Notes: generated by a model not told the origin, from the letters alone. DNA of 64,000 nucleotides from Enterobacter soli ATCC BAA-2102 (GCF_001654845.1 NZ_LXES01000046.1:124001-188000); one strand, 5' to 3'. Counted from the first letter of the stretch, positions 8,772 through 18,039 are shown. Translations and numbers: made by a program.

Positions 8772-10388
8772 TTAGTGTTTCTCAATATACATCGTACGGC
8801 TGTAAGCGACATCTTCCGGATTATTAACAGGATAGCCTTTAACCCACGGTTTGATCAGACGGCCATTGGTGTACTGGTAAATCGGCGCAATTGGGGCTTT
8901 TTCGGCGAGGATCTTCTCGGCTTTATTGTAATCCACATTCCGCGCTTTCTCGGTTGTTTCAAGCGACGCCTGATTGATTATCTTATCGTACGCCGGATCG
9001 TTAAACCGGGAGATATTGCCGCTGTGCGTAGAGGTCAGGAGCGACAGGAAAGTGGACGGCTCATTGTAGTCCCCAACCCAGGACGCGCGGATCACGTCGA
9101 AGTTGCCGGTGTTTCGGCTATCGATGTACGTCTTCCACTCCTGGTTTTGCAGTTTGACGTCAACGCCCAGATTTTTCTTCCACATCGACGCCACGGCGAT
9201 CGCGATCTTCTGATGGTTCTCTGAGGTGTTGTACAGAAGATTCAGGGTCAGAGGACGCTGAGGGCCATAACCTGCCGCCTGCAACAACATCTTCGCCTGC
9301 GCATTCAGTTCCTGCTGCGACATCTGTTCAAACACGGACGCTTCCGGAGTAAACCCGGCGGTCACGTCAGGCGTGAAATGCCATGCCGGTTTCTCACCCG
9401 TGCCCAGCACTTTTTCCGCCATGATGCGGCGATCGATGGTCATACTCAACGCCAGACGCACGCGCGCATCTGCGGTTGGCCCTTTTTGGGTATTAAAGGC
9501 GTAATAGTAAGTCCCGAGTTGAGGTGGTGTGTAAACCTGTCCCGGAATATCTTTCAGCAGTTTCTGGTACATGTTTTTCGGGAAAGATTCAGTGATATCA
9601 ATATCACCGGCCAGGTAGCGCTTGGTCGCGGAAGACTCCTGATTAATTGGCACAAAGGTGACTTTTTTCAATACCGTTTTGGCGTTATCCCAGTAGTGCG
9701 TATTAGGTTCAACAACCAGCTTTTCATTCACCACGCGGTCTTTCAGGACATAGGCACCGTTACCCACCAGAGCACCTGGCCGAGTCCACTCTTTCCCGCT
9801 TTCAACATTGGCTTTTTGCACCGGATAAAACGCAAAGCTCGCCGTCAGGCTGGCAAACCACGGCAGCGGTTTATCCAGCTGAACGCGCAGGGTTTTATCA
9901 TCGACGGCCGTTACGCCGAGCGTATCGGGCGCTGCTTTCCCATCTATAATGGCCTGGGCATTATTAATACCCGCCAGGGCCGCGAACCACGCGAAAGGCG
10001 ATGTGGTTTTCGGATCTACCAGACGCTGCCAGCTATAGACAAAATCCTGTGCGGTAACGGGGGAGCCATCCGACCATTTTGCATTATCACGCAAGCTGAA
10101 CGTCCAGACGCGGTTATCGTTACTCTGCCAGCGTGTCGCGACACCCGGCGCTAACTCCCCTTTTTCATTCTGATTGACCAGCCCTTCAAAGAGATCGCGA
10201 ATCACCTGAATTTCGGGCAACCCCACGGCTTTTGCCGGATCAAGCGAGGCGGGTTCGTCTTTTATGTGACGTACAAGTTCCTGCTTTTGTGCCAGAACGG
10301 TTCCCTTTGGGATGTCCGCAGCATAAGAAAGTGAAGAAAGTCCGCACAGCCAGAGTGCAGAACAAAGCAGCGAAACAGGATGCTTCAT
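8772..10388 (-). CDS. mppA: periplasmic murein tripeptide-binding protein MppA
   Basis: A 538-residue SBP family 5 (OppA-like) solute-binding protein, nearly the same length as E. coli MppA. It binds L-Ala-gamma-D-Glu-meso-diaminopimelate in the periplasm and hands it to the Opp permease for recycling. The signal peptide is MKHPVSLLCSALWLCGLSSLSYA, cut before ADIP. The start at 10388 has AGGGGAT upstream; a longer in-frame extension to 10454 is not supported. In E. coli pgrR and ycjY separate mppA from mpaA; here the two genes are directly divergent. Confidence 0.97.
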   Translation of the reverse strand: MKHPVSLLCSALWLCGLSSLSYAADIPKGTVLAQKQELVRHIKDEPASLDPAKAVGLPEIQVIRDLFEGLVNQNEKGELAPGVATRWQSNDNRVWTFSLRDNAKWSDGSPVTAQDFVYSWQRLVDPKTTSPFAWFAALAGINNAQAIIDGKAAPDTLGVTAVDDKTLRVQLDKPLPWFASLTASFAFYPVQKANVESGKEWTRPGALVGNGAYVLKDRVVNEKLVVEPNTHYWDNAKTVLKKVTFVPINQESSATKRYLAGDIDITESFPKNMYQKLLKDIPGQVYTPPQLGTYYYAFNTQKGPTADARVRLALSMTIDRRIMAEKVLGTGEKPAWHFTPDVTAGFTPEASVFEQMSQQELNAQAKMLLQAAGYGPQRPLTLNLLYNTSENHQKIAIAVASMWKKNLGVDVKLQNQEWKTYIDSRNTGNFDVIRASWVGDYNEPSTFLSLLTSTHSGNISRFNDPAYDKIINQASLETTEKARNVDYNKAEKILAEKAPIAPIYQYTNGRLIKPWVKGYPVNNPEDVAYSRTMYIEKH

Positions 10389-10569
10389 GAGATCCCCTTT
10401 AGATGTCAGGTAAAACAGATGCGTAATTATTTGTTTCGAAACGGAGAAATGCAAATACCTTAAATCGGAAAGTTGATATCTGGCAATTTTCCGCAGCGAT
10501 GGAAACTATTTGATTAACCGCGAGTTTTGCACAACACTGCCAGTAGAGACTTCGTTATCAGGATTTCCT

Positions 10570-11283
10570 ATGTCACTCACCCGACCAAGAACGGAACGTG
10601 GCGCTTTCCCGCCAGGAACCGAACATTATGGCCATTCATTTTTAGGCGCGCCGTTAATCTGGTTTCCCGCCCCGGAGGCCGACCGTAATAGCGGGCTAAT
10701 CATCGCCGGCACGCATGGTGACGAGAACTCCTCTATTGTGACGTTATCCTGTGCGCTACGTACCCTGGCGCCTGAATTACGCCGTCATCACGTCATTTTG
10801 ACCGTCAACCCGGACGGCTGTCAGCTTGGGCTTCGGGCAAATGCGCGAGGCATCGACTTAAATCGCAATTTCCCGGCAGCAAACTGGCGCGCGGGTGAAA
10901 CGGTCTATCGCTGGAACAGCTCCGCAGAAGAGCGTGACGTGGTGTTACTGACGGGAGAAAAGCCAGGTTCAGAACCGGAAACACACGCCCTGTGTCAGTT
11001 GATTCATCGACTGCATCCTGCCTGGGTCGTTTCGTTTCACGACCCGCTAGCCTGTATCGAAGATCCCCACCACACCGCGCTCGGACAGTGGCTGGCCGAT
11101 GCCTTTGCCCTTCCGCTGGTCACGAGTGTGGGTTACGAGACGCCCGGCTCGTTCGGGAGCTGGTGTGCCGATCTGGGGTTACACTGCATCACCGCAGAGT
11201 TCCCCCCAATCTCATCCGACGAAGCGAGCGAAAAGTACCTTAAAGCGATGGTCGGGCTTCTGCACTGGCAACCTCAGAGATGA
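10570..11283 (+). CDS. mpaA: murein tripeptide amidase MpaA
   Basis: A 237-residue zinc carboxypeptidase (M14 family) that splits the gamma-D-Glu-diaminopimelate bond of the murein tripeptide. Zinc ligands are visible in GTHGDENSS (H and E) and SFHDP (H), with the catalytic glutamate in ITAEFPP. The start at 10570 has AGGAT upstream and matches the E. coli N-terminus; a TTG 60 bases earlier also opens the frame. The 3' end overlaps that of ycjG by 10 bases. With mppA and ycjG it forms a salvage route. Confidence 0.96.
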   Translation: MSLTRPRTERGAFPPGTEHYGHSFLGAPLIWFPAPEADRNSGLIIAGTHGDENSSIVTLSCALRTLAPELRRHHVILTVNPDGCQLGLRANARGIDLNRNFPAANWRAGETVYRWNSSAEERDVVLLTGEKPGSEPETHALCQLIHRLHPAWVVSFHDPLACIEDPHHTALGQWLADAFALPLVTSVGYETPGSFGSWCADLGLHCITAEFPPISSDEASEKYLKAMVGLLHWQPQR

Positions 11284-12239
11284 AGCGTGCCGGTGGTGAA
11301 ATGCAGGGCTGGCGAGACGTCTACCGCCAGCCATGTCGGGCCATCCAGATCGGCAAAACTCACCTGCTGAACCAACGGTAACGCGGCACTAACCGCCCGG
11401 GACGTACAGAGCATACAACCCAGCATCAGCGAGAAACCCTGCGCCCGCGCCTCTTTCGCCAGCGCCAGCGCTTCGGTTAGCCCGCCCGTTTTATCGAGTT
11501 TAATATTCACCATCTCATAGCGGCCTTTTAGCCCGACAAGGCTTTCGCGGGTATGGCAGCTTTCATCGGCGCACACGGGCAGCGGATGGATAAAGTTCTC
11601 CAGCGCAGCGTCATCTTCTGCCGGTAACGGTTGTTCCAGCATGGCCACACCCAGATCCGCCAGCAGTTGACAGCGGGCGGCCAGCCCTTCGCTGTGCCAG
11701 GATTCGTTAGCATCGACAATCAGCGTGGCGTCCGGTACGGCAGCGCGGATCGCAACCATGCGCTCGCTGATTAACCGGTCATCAAGCTTCACCTTTAATA
11801 AGGTTGCCCCGGAGGCAAACAGCGCTTTTGCGCTGGCAGCCATCTGTTCTGGCTCACCAATCACCACCGTTTGCGCCGTGACAACCGACGCCGGCAACGT
11901 GATATCCAGAAGCGATGGTAAAGTGCGGTGCTGTTGAGCGGCTTCCAGGTTCCAGAGCGCACAATCAATCGCGTTACGCGCAGCCCCTGCCGCCAGGTGC
12001 TGTGGCAATGTAGTCCGGGTAAGCCCTTTTTGCAGCTCAGGCACCAGCGCCATAATCTGAGCCATCACTGAGGCAAGGCTCTCTCCATAGCGCGGATACG
12101 GGGTACATTCCCCCACGCCCTTCACTCCGTCTTCCTCTATTTCAACCACCACAACGCAGGCTTCGCTACGACTGCCGCGCGAAATAACGAACGGGGAATG
12201 CAATGGCCAGGCTTCTTCATAGACTTTCACGCTTCTCAT
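11274..12239 (-). CDS. ycjG: L-Ala-D/L-Glu epimerase
   Basis: A 321-residue enolase-superfamily enzyme, the same length as E. coli YcjG, which converts L-Ala-D-Glu from murein to L-Ala-L-Glu so that it can be broken down. Superfamily residues are visible: KVKLD (catalytic lysine), DANESW, EQPLP, ADESCHT and NIKLDKTGG. It acts just after MpaA in the same pathway. The start at 12239 follows a purine-rich site and matches E. coli; a longer frame to 12308 overlaps the tpx promoter region. Confidence 0.96.
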   Translation of the reverse strand: MRSVKVYEEAWPLHSPFVISRGSRSEACVVVVEIEEDGVKGVGECTPYPRYGESLASVMAQIMALVPELQKGLTRTTLPQHLAAGAARNAIDCALWNLEAAQQHRTLPSLLDITLPASVVTAQTVVIGEPEQMAASAKALFASGATLLKVKLDDRLISERMVAIRAAVPDATLIVDANESWHSEGLAARCQLLADLGVAMLEQPLPAEDDAALENFIHPLPVCADESCHTRESLVGLKGRYEMVNIKLDKTGGLTEALALAKEARAQGFSLMLGCMLCTSRAVSAALPLVQQVSFADLDGPTWLAVDVSPALHFTTGTLHL

Positions 12240-12347
12240 TGACTGTCTCCTTTCGGCCCGGTGAGGCGATAAAATTGGTTTGCCGTGCTGTCCGCAGTTG
12301 GCATACACTAGCCCTGACGTTAACTATATGTAAACAGGAAGATATCT

Positions 12348-12854
12348 ATGTCACAACTCGTTCATTTCCAGGGCAACCCGGTTGCTGTTGCAGGTTCCAT
12401 TCCGCAGGCTGGTAGCAAAGCACAGGCATTCACTCTGGTGGCTAAAGATCTGTCTGACGTCACGCTGGGCCAGTTCGCAGGCAAACGTAAAGTCCTGAAC
12501 ATTTTCCCAAGCATCGATACCGGTGTTTGTGCCGCATCTGTGCGCAAATTCAACCAACTGGCAACTGAAATGGACAACACCGTTGTGCTGTGCATTTCTG
12601 CGGACCTGCCGTTTGCCCAGTCTCGCTTCTGCGGTGCAGAAGGTCTGAGCAACGTCATCACCCTTTCTACGCTGCGTAGCCCGGATTTCCTCGAGAAATA
12701 CGGCGTGGGTATCTCTGAAGGCGCCCTGAAAGGCCTGGCAGCACGCGCTGTGCTGGTTATCGATGAGAATGACAACATCGTCTTCAGCGAACTGGTTAAC
12801 GAAATCACCACCGAACCCGATTACACCGCTGCCCTGGATGTGCTGAAAGCGTAA
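12348..12854 (+). CDS. tpx: thiol peroxidase Tpx
   Basis: A 168-residue atypical 2-Cys peroxiredoxin, collinear with E. coli Tpx. The peroxidatic cysteine is in [12 protein letters not shown] (Cys61) and the resolving cysteine in SRFCGAEG (Cys95). It reduces organic peroxides with thioredoxin. AGGAAG precedes the ATG. A terminator lies about 90 bases after the stop. Confidence 0.98.
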   Translation: MSQLVHFQGNPVAVAGSIPQAGSKAQAFTLVAKDLSDVTLGQFAGKRKVLNIFPSIDTGVCAASVRKFNQLATEMDNTVVLCISADLPFAQSRFCGAEGLSNVITLSTLRSPDFLEKYGVGISEGALKGLAARAVLVIDENDNIVFSELVNEITTEPDYTAALDVLKA

Positions 12855-12940
12855 TCACTTAGCTTAGCGTTTATAGCTTAGCAAAGTAATGAAATAAAAG
12901 GATTTATTTCTGTTCATTTCTCAATATGAGCAGAATGTCG

Positions 12941-12970
12941 AAGCCCTGCCCACCCTGGCGGGGCTTTTTT
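12941..12970 (+). terminator. tpx terminator
   Basis: A ten-pair stem AAGCCCTGCC/GGCGGGGCTT (one G-T pair) is followed by a run of T. There is no T run on the other strand, so it acts only on plus-strand transcripts. Confidence 0.85.
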
Positions 12971-12981
12971 CAAGTGTTAGG

Positions 12982-13125
12982 TTATTTTTCACTTTCGGCA
13001 ATATTATTGAGTAATCGTTTGATTAAGGGTTTTATTGCCATAAACAATAAGGCAATGATTACTATCAATAAAAGTGCCAGCCATTTATTGGTTTTAAGCA
13101 GAATGAGTAGCATTGCGAGCGTCAT
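12982..13125 (-). CDS. small single-span membrane protein, 47 aa
   Basis: The ORF codes MTLAMLLILLKTNKWLALLL and onward, with one hydrophobic segment to about residue 31 and a basic then acidic C-terminal tail. GGGGA six bases before the ATG is a strong ribosome site. It starts 35 bases after the stop of the 99-residue membrane-protein gene on the same strand, so the two probably form an operon. The region is AT-rich compared with its neighbours. I do not recognise the family. Confidence 0.65.
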   Translation of the reverse strand: MTLAMLLILLKTNKWLALLLIVIIALLFMAIKPLIKRLLNNIAESEK

Positions 13126-13160
13126 TATCTATCCCCAAATGATATTGTGGTGTTTTATTA

Positions 13161-13460
13161 TCAATTCCAGATGTGGATCAGATTCAGCCCAACGGTAAAA
13201 AAGACCCAGACGACCAGCAGAAAGCGGCGATGATCGTGGCGAGCTTCTAATGCGGAAAAATAATTCGCGCTGTAAATAACAGAAATTAACAGCGCCACTG
13301 TCACCACCATATGCCAGACAAACTCTCGAATGCCGATAAGATAACTGATAGCTGCGAAGACAATGATGATTGCTATCCCATTGATAGCACTGCACATTAA
13401 CCAACCCCATAACGTTGAGGGTCGATTGAATATTCTTTCTATTTTTATAACGAATTCCAT
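13161..13460 (-). CDS. small multi-span membrane protein, 99 aa
   Basis: The 99 residues contain three or four hydrophobic segments (about 18-46, 49-70 and 79-97) joined by short basic loops, with an N-terminal charged stretch. GGTGA precedes the ATG at 13460. An FNR box lies centred 41.5 bases upstream of a plausible start site, so expression may be anaerobic. I do not recognise the family. An overlapping 113-residue frame on the same strand lacks the clean membrane pattern and is less likely. Confidence 0.65.
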   Translation of the reverse strand: MEFVIKIERIFNRPSTLWGWLMCSAINGIAIIIVFAAISYLIGIREFVWHMVVTVALLISVIYSANYFSALEARHDHRRFLLVVWVFFTVGLNLIHIWN

Positions 13461-13517
13461 ACATCACCATTGAATTAAAAGTGGCGCATAAAATGCTACG
13501 TAATTCACCTCAAAAAT

Positions 13518-13531
13518 TTGATATAAGTCAA
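13518..13531 (-). promoter_or_regulatory. FNR box upstream of the 99-aa membrane protein
   Basis: TTGATATAAGTCAA matches the FNR consensus TTGAT-N4-ATCAA at nine of ten positions. For the minus-strand gene its centre is 41.5 bases from a start near 13483, with a weak -10 (CATTTT, 13495-13490). Confidence 0.6.
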
Positions 13532-13564
13532 CATTTGACCTTTCGCACTGGCTTGCCGCTTATA

Positions 13565-13578
13565 TTGATACACATCAA
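13565..13578 (+). promoter_or_regulatory. FNR box, perfect consensus
   Basis: TTGATACACATCAA is a perfect match to TTGAT-N4-ATCAA. A -10-like TATTCT at 13601-13606 is spaced so that a transcript starting near 13613 would have the box centred at -41.5, the class II position. The other box would then be at about -88.5. Confidence 0.7.
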
Positions 13579-13612
13579 TTTTCTTGTTTTCGCCGAAAAC
13601 TATTCTGTTATG

Positions 13613-13790
13613 TCGGTTAAAATACTCTCAAGGGAGTATTTTAATACACCAATCGTGTCTAATCAGGAATAAATTAAAATTTCGGCCGTTATTATTCATG
13701 GCGAAAGAATATAAAACACCAGCCTTTTTAAAATGTAATATTTTATTTCACCACAAATAAAAACCCATCGCGATGACGGGGTTTTTATTT
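13613..13790 (+). ncRNA. candidate FNR-activated small RNA
   Basis: Inferred, not established. A predicted plus-strand start near 13613 lies behind the perfect FNR box, and transcription would run to the terminator ending near 13790, giving about 175 nt. No convincing ORF lies in this stretch. The 5' end would fold into an 11-bp hairpin (TTAAAATACTC/GAGTATTTTAA, 13617-13644, loop TCAAGG). I do not know a homologue. Confidence 0.35.
13759..13790. terminator. bidirectional terminator, 3' of tyrR
   Basis: Stem AAAAACCC/GGGTTTTT with an inner CATC/GATG pair has T runs on both strands. It serves tyrR on the minus strand and the candidate small RNA on the plus strand. Confidence 0.8.
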
Positions 13791-13821
13791 ACTTATCCGG
13801 ATAACAAATATGGAATTAACC

Positions 13822-15363
13822 TTATTCGTCGCCCTTTTTCTGATTTAAACCATATTCACGCAGTTTATTCGCAATCGCGGTATGAGACACACCAAGACGC
13901 TTCGCCAGCTTACGTGTACTCGGATAACTGCGATAAAGCTGCGTCAGCACCGAGCGCTCGAAACGGCTGGTAATATCATCCAGCGAGCCTTCCATCGCCT
14001 CTTCACCCACCGATACCGTCCCGGCATCGTAATCCGGTAATAAGATATCCTGCGGACGCAGTTCGTACCCTTCCAGCTGAGTCAGCGCACGATAAACGGC
14101 GTTCTTAAGCTGGCGAATGTTACCCGGCCAGCCGTAACGCGTGAGCACTGTCCCCAGGTCGGCGGACAGTTTCGGGCGCGGGACGCCTTGTTCATCGGCG
14201 AAGCGTGCCACAAACAGCTCGGTCAGCGGCATGATGTCCTGAGGGCAATCCCGCAGCGGCGGAATATTGAGCGTCAGCACGTTCAGGCGATAGTAGAGAT
14301 CCTCGCGGAACACCCCTTTCTGCACCAGTTCCACCAGGTTTTTCTGCGTGGCGCAAATCACGCGCACATCCACATGGACTTCATGATCTTCCCCTACGCG
14401 ACGGAAAGTCCCGTCATTGAGGAAACGCAGCAGTTTAGCCTGCATCCGTGGCGACATTTCGCCAATCTCATCCAGCAGAACCGAGCCGCCATTTGCCTGC
14501 TCGAAGAAGCCTTTTTTTCCTTCAGGCGCATGGCCGAACAGCTCGCTCTCAACGGCATCTTCCGGAATTGAGGCGCAGTTCAGCGCCAGATACGGTTTTG
14601 CCGCACGCGGGCTGGACAGATGCACGGCATGAGCCAGCAGGTCTTTCCCGGTACCGGTATCACCGGTGATCAGCAGCGGAGCCGTCAGATTGGCAAGCTT
14701 ACGCGCCTGATCAACCACATGGCGCATTTTCGGGCTGACGGCGATTATCTGGCTAAAGGCACCAACATCCTGACTGGAGAGGTTTTGCAGCTGACGCCCC
14801 ATACGAACGGTAGAACGCAGCATGATCACCGCGCCGGTCAGCACGCGGGCATCATTTTCCCCTTTGAGGTACACAGGCGTGATTTCCATCAGGAAGTTCT
14901 GCCCGTGGATCACCACGTGTTCACTGTGTGTGTTTTGCGGGCTGCTTTCCAGCCAACGCTGGAAGTTAAAACCGGGGATCAGCTGTGTTGCATGTTGAGT
15001 GCTCAGCTTCTCCTGGCTCTGTGCAAACAGCTGACAGCTGGCCAGGTTTACACGTTCGACTTTACTTTTCAGGTCCAGGGATAAGAACGGCTCTGGCATC
15101 GCTTCAAGCAGTGCGCTCAGTGCCAGGTGTTCACGCTCTGATGGCATCCACGGAATGGTTCGTACATCCGTAACGCCAGCGATACGGCGGATCTCAGCCA
15201 TAAGGCTGCTGAAGGTATTGAATTCAATTTCGGCAAAGTTGAGGTAAATTCGCCCGATAGGATCGATCTCAATGCCACGCAGATCAATACTACGTAAAAC
15301 AAGCAGATCGAGTAATTCGCGGGTCAGACCGAGTCGGTCTTCACAAAAGACTTCCAGACGCAT
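13822..15363 (-). CDS. tyrR: aromatic amino acid regulator TyrR
   Basis: A 513-residue regulator, same length as in E. coli. Order: ACT-like domain (1-75), PAS domain (about 80-190), AAA+ ATPase (about 205-425, Walker A TGDTGTGKD, Walker B LLDEIGEM), and C-terminal helix-turn-helix (TRKLAKRLGVSHTAIANKLREY). The GAFTGA loop used to contact sigma-54 is replaced by GHAPEGKKGF, as known for TyrR, which controls sigma-70 promoters of aromatic biosynthesis and transport genes with Tyr, Phe or Trp as ligands. Confidence 0.98.
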   Translation of the reverse strand: MRLEVFCEDRLGLTRELLDLLVLRSIDLRGIEIDPIGRIYLNFAEIEFNTFSSLMAEIRRIAGVTDVRTIPWMPSEREHLALSALLEAMPEPFLSLDLKSKVERVNLASCQLFAQSQEKLSTQHATQLIPGFNFQRWLESSPQNTHSEHVVIHGQNFLMEITPVYLKGENDARVLTGAVIMLRSTVRMGRQLQNLSSQDVGAFSQIIAVSPKMRHVVDQARKLANLTAPLLITGDTGTGKDLLAHAVHLSSPRAAKPYLALNCASIPEDAVESELFGHAPEGKKGFFEQANGGSVLLDEIGEMSPRMQAKLLRFLNDGTFRRVGEDHEVHVDVRVICATQKNLVELVQKGVFREDLYYRLNVLTLNIPPLRDCPQDIMPLTELFVARFADEQGVPRPKLSADLGTVLTRYGWPGNIRQLKNAVYRALTQLEGYELRPQDILLPDYDAGTVSVGEEAMEGSLDDITSRFERSVLTQLYRSYPSTRKLAKRLGVSHTAIANKLREYGLNQKKGDE

Positions 15364-15431
15364 GGGAAATTCACCGTTTAAGCCAATAACATTAAAATAA
15401 TATGTCAGAAAGCGGTGATCGGGAAGATGGC

Positions 15432-15449
15432 TGTCAACAAATATTGACA
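15432..15449 (-). promoter_or_regulatory. TyrR-box-like palindrome upstream of tyrR
   Basis: TGTCAACAAATATTGACA matches the TyrR box TGTAAA-N6-TTTACA at ten of twelve defined positions and lies 69 bases before the tyrR start. Autoregulation of tyrR is known in E. coli. The same palindrome (extended to GGCTGTCAA/TTGACAGCC) could instead fold as a hairpin after ycjF, but no T run follows. Confidence 0.5.
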
Positions 15450-15483
15450 GCCTGATGGTTAATTAGACGATGATGTGAGCCAA

Positions 15484-16530
15484 TTACGCTTTTTTGCTCA
15501 GCGTGTCTTTAAGCTGGCCAATTAACTCGCGGCGGAAATCACCCAACCGGGGTTTATCGCCGTCTATCCACGGCAGCGGACGGCAAATTTCCATCGCTTT
15601 GATCCCCAGACGTGCCGTCAATAAACCGGCTCCCAGCCCCTGAGCGGCTCGCGCCGACAAGCGCGCGGCCAGATCCTGAGACATCCAGTCCATGCCGACT
15701 TCCCGCACCAGCTCACTGGCACCAGCAAAAGCGATATTCAGCAAGACCAGGCGGAATAAGCGTAAACGACTGTAATACCCAAGCTCAATACCATACAGCG
15801 TGGCAATACGGTTAATCAGGCGCAAATTGCGCCACGCAATAAACGCCATATCCACCAGCGCCAGCGGACTAACCGCAATCATCAATGTGGATTCTGCCGC
15901 TGAACGGCTAATTTCACGGCGTGCCTGTGCATCCAGTACCGGCTGCACCATATGGGAATAGAGCGTGACCACTTCCCGGTCGTTTTGCGTTTCATGGATA
16001 GCGGCATACCAGCGCTGAAGCGCCGGATGTGACTGATCGATACCCGCCTGGCTTGCCAGTTTTTCACAAAATGCGCGCCCTTTACCGGTGGCATGGCTGT
16101 GCAGCAGATCCCGCGCCTCATCACGTTCATGCGCGCGCTGGCGCAAACGCCACAGACGCCGCCACTCAGTTGCCAGCGAGCCGACGCCCGCACCGATGAT
16201 CAGCGCTCCCGCAGCGCAGCCGCCCATCGCCACCCAGTCCTGGGTTTGCCAGGCATTTACCGCCCACTGGACACCCTGCCCAACCACACTGACACCAAAC
16301 AGTGCCAGCCCGGCGGTCACCATTTTGCGCCACAGGCTGCGTTTAGGACGCAGCGCGGATTCAACGACCGCTTCTGCCTGCCCTTCATCCGCCAGAGGCT
16401 CTTCCGACAGCACAGGCGCAAAATTATCGGCCTGTGTCCCGCTGAATGTTTGCGCGGTCCTGAACGCATCGAGCGGCTCTTTCTCAAGCGGGCCCGTAAA
16501 ATCAATGCGCGGCTTTAACGGTTCCGTCAT
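15484..16530 (-). CDS. ycjF: UPF0283 inner-membrane protein YcjF
   Basis: A 348-residue protein with an acidic N-terminal region, two hydrophobic segments at about 70-88 and 97-117, and a further one near 210-230, matching the E. coli YcjF architecture. Its start overlaps the ycjX stop by four bases (ATGA), so the two are translationally coupled. In E. coli ycjXF is induced with the psp operon. Exact function is unknown. Confidence 0.95.
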   Translation of the reverse strand: MTEPLKPRIDFTGPLEKEPLDAFRTAQTFSGTQADNFAPVLSEEPLADEGQAEAVVESALRPKRSLWRKMVTAGLALFGVSVVGQGVQWAVNAWQTQDWVAMGGCAAGALIIGAGVGSLATEWRRLWRLRQRAHERDEARDLLHSHATGKGRAFCEKLASQAGIDQSHPALQRWYAAIHETQNDREVVTLYSHMVQPVLDAQARREISRSAAESTLMIAVSPLALVDMAFIAWRNLRLINRIATLYGIELGYYSRLRLFRLVLLNIAFAGASELVREVGMDWMSQDLAARLSARAAQGLGAGLLTARLGIKAMEICRPLPWIDGDKPRLGDFRRELIGQLKDTLSKKA

Positions 16531-17924
16531 CGCAATTTATCTCCAATCAAAAATTCCAGCGCCGCATCAAGACGAATATGCGGTAATGGCTGGTCAACGT
16601 TCATTGCCTGTGGGCGAAACGCTTCAAACTGGAATCCCTGGTTTTGCCAGAACGCCTGCCCGGGCAAGCGCGCGGGCACTTCACCGGGATAGACCGTCAG
16701 CGGCTCTCCATCGCTTAAGCGGTTACCGCGCAGCGCCGGGATCTTCTCGCCATTCACGTCAATCAACCCGCTTTGGGTCGCCTGAACCGACGCAAGCCCC
16801 AGGCAGTCCATGCTGATCCCTTCAAATGCCGCGTTTTGCCACGCATCCTGAACCAGCTGCTGCAACAGCGACACCATATTGGCGTGCTGATCGACAGTGA
16901 CATGATCGGCCTTGGTGGCGGCGAACAGCAGCTTGTCGATAACCGGTGAGAACAGCCGGCGGAACAACGTGCGTTGCCCGTAATGGAAACTTTGCATCAG
17001 CTGCGTCAGCGCCAGGCGCATATCGTTAAATGCCTGCGGCCCGCTGTTTAGTGGCTGGAGGCAATCCACCAGCACAATCTGACGGTCGAAACGCAAAAAG
17101 TGATTTTTATAAAAACCTTTCACCACTTTTTCGCAGTAGTAGTTGTAACGCTCGCGCAGCATCCCGGCATTGGTGTGTTTATCTGCCTGCGCCAGTTTCG
17201 ACTCTCCGATTGCGTCGACATCCGGCCACGGGAAAAACTGCAACGCTGGCGCACCCGCCAGATCGCCCGGCAGGACAAAACGCCCTGGCTGAATAAAATG
17301 CAGCCCTTCCTGCTTACACTGATGCAGATAATCGGTCCAGGCCTCAGCAATTGCCGCCAGGCGGTTTTCATCCGCAGGCGCCAGAGGATCGAGCCCTTCG
17401 CACAGCTGCCGCCATTTCGCCGACCACTCCGCGCGGTGCCCCTGTAACAAACTGGTCATTTGTCGTGACCAGCTCAGGTAATCCTGAGCCAGCATGGGTA
17501 AATCCAGCAGCCACTCACCCGGATAATCCACAATTTCGAGATACAGCGTGGAAGTATCCTTAAAATGGCGCATCAGGGAATCATTAGAACGAAAACGCAG
17601 CGCGAGACGAATTTCACTGACCCCACGCGTGGGCGTTGGCCAGGCAGGAGGGTCGCCGTACAACTGCGCCAGGCCTTCGTCGTAGGTAAAACGCGGGATG
17701 CCAAAATCTCGCTGCGGAACACGTTTCACGCCCAGCAATCGCTCTTCCCGTACCGCACTGAGCAGCGGCAACCGTGCCCCCGCGTGCAGGTTAAGCAGCT
17801 GATTTACCATCGCTGTGATAAAGGCCGTCTTGCCGCTGCGGCTCAGGCCCGTCACCGCAAGACGCAGATGACGGTCAACGCCACGGTTCACCAGAGAATT
17901 GAGTTCGTTTTTAAGTCGCTTCAT
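16527..17924 (-). CDS. ycjX: DUF463 P-loop protein YcjX
   Basis: A 465-residue protein equal in length to E. coli YcjX. It has a P-loop [10 protein letters not shown] near residue 27 and is a GTPase-like stress protein. In E. coli it is part of the PspF/sigma-54 regulon. Here it follows pspD after a hairpin; pspE and the ycjM-W sugar cluster found between them in K-12 are absent. Confidence 0.95.
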   Translation of the reverse strand: MKRLKNELNSLVNRGVDRHLRLAVTGLSRSGKTAFITAMVNQLLNLHAGARLPLLSAVREERLLGVKRVPQRDFGIPRFTYDEGLAQLYGDPPAWPTPTRGVSEIRLALRFRSNDSLMRHFKDTSTLYLEIVDYPGEWLLDLPMLAQDYLSWSRQMTSLLQGHRAEWSAKWRQLCEGLDPLAPADENRLAAIAEAWTDYLHQCKQEGLHFIQPGRFVLPGDLAGAPALQFFPWPDVDAIGESKLAQADKHTNAGMLRERYNYYCEKVVKGFYKNHFLRFDRQIVLVDCLQPLNSGPQAFNDMRLALTQLMQSFHYGQRTLFRRLFSPVIDKLLFAATKADHVTVDQHANMVSLLQQLVQDAWQNAAFEGISMDCLGLASVQATQSGLIDVNGEKIPALRGNRLSDGEPLTVYPGEVPARLPGQAFWQNQGFQFEAFRPQAMNVDQPLPHIRLDAALEFLIGDKLR

Positions 17925-18006
17925 CGCCGTCCTTTTTGCCTGAAGGCGTTTGTATTCTTAAAAATATGACATGGGGACTAAATGAAAGGAATAAAACCTT
18001 AAAGCA

Positions 18007-18034
18007 AAACGACACGCCAGTCAGCGTGCCGTTT
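18007..18034 (-). terminator. partial terminator after pspD
   Basis: An 11-pair stem AAACGACACGC/GCGTGCCGTTT (one G-U pair on the minus-strand RNA) is followed by TTTGCTTT on the minus strand. Read-through could supply ycjX-ycjF. Confidence 0.6.
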
Positions 18035-18039
18035 GGAGA

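Noticed and set aside
9378-10154. A 258-codon open frame opposite mppA.
   Set aside because: mppA is conserved over the whole length; the antisense frame has no features of its own.
12926-13198. A 90-codon plus-strand frame after tpx.
   Set aside because: It starts inside the tpx terminator and overlaps a better-supported small gene on the minus strand with a strong ribosome site.
13481-13672. A 63-codon plus-strand frame over the FNR boxes.
   Set aside because: It covers both promoters and a hairpin, lacks a ribosome site and has no recognisable features.
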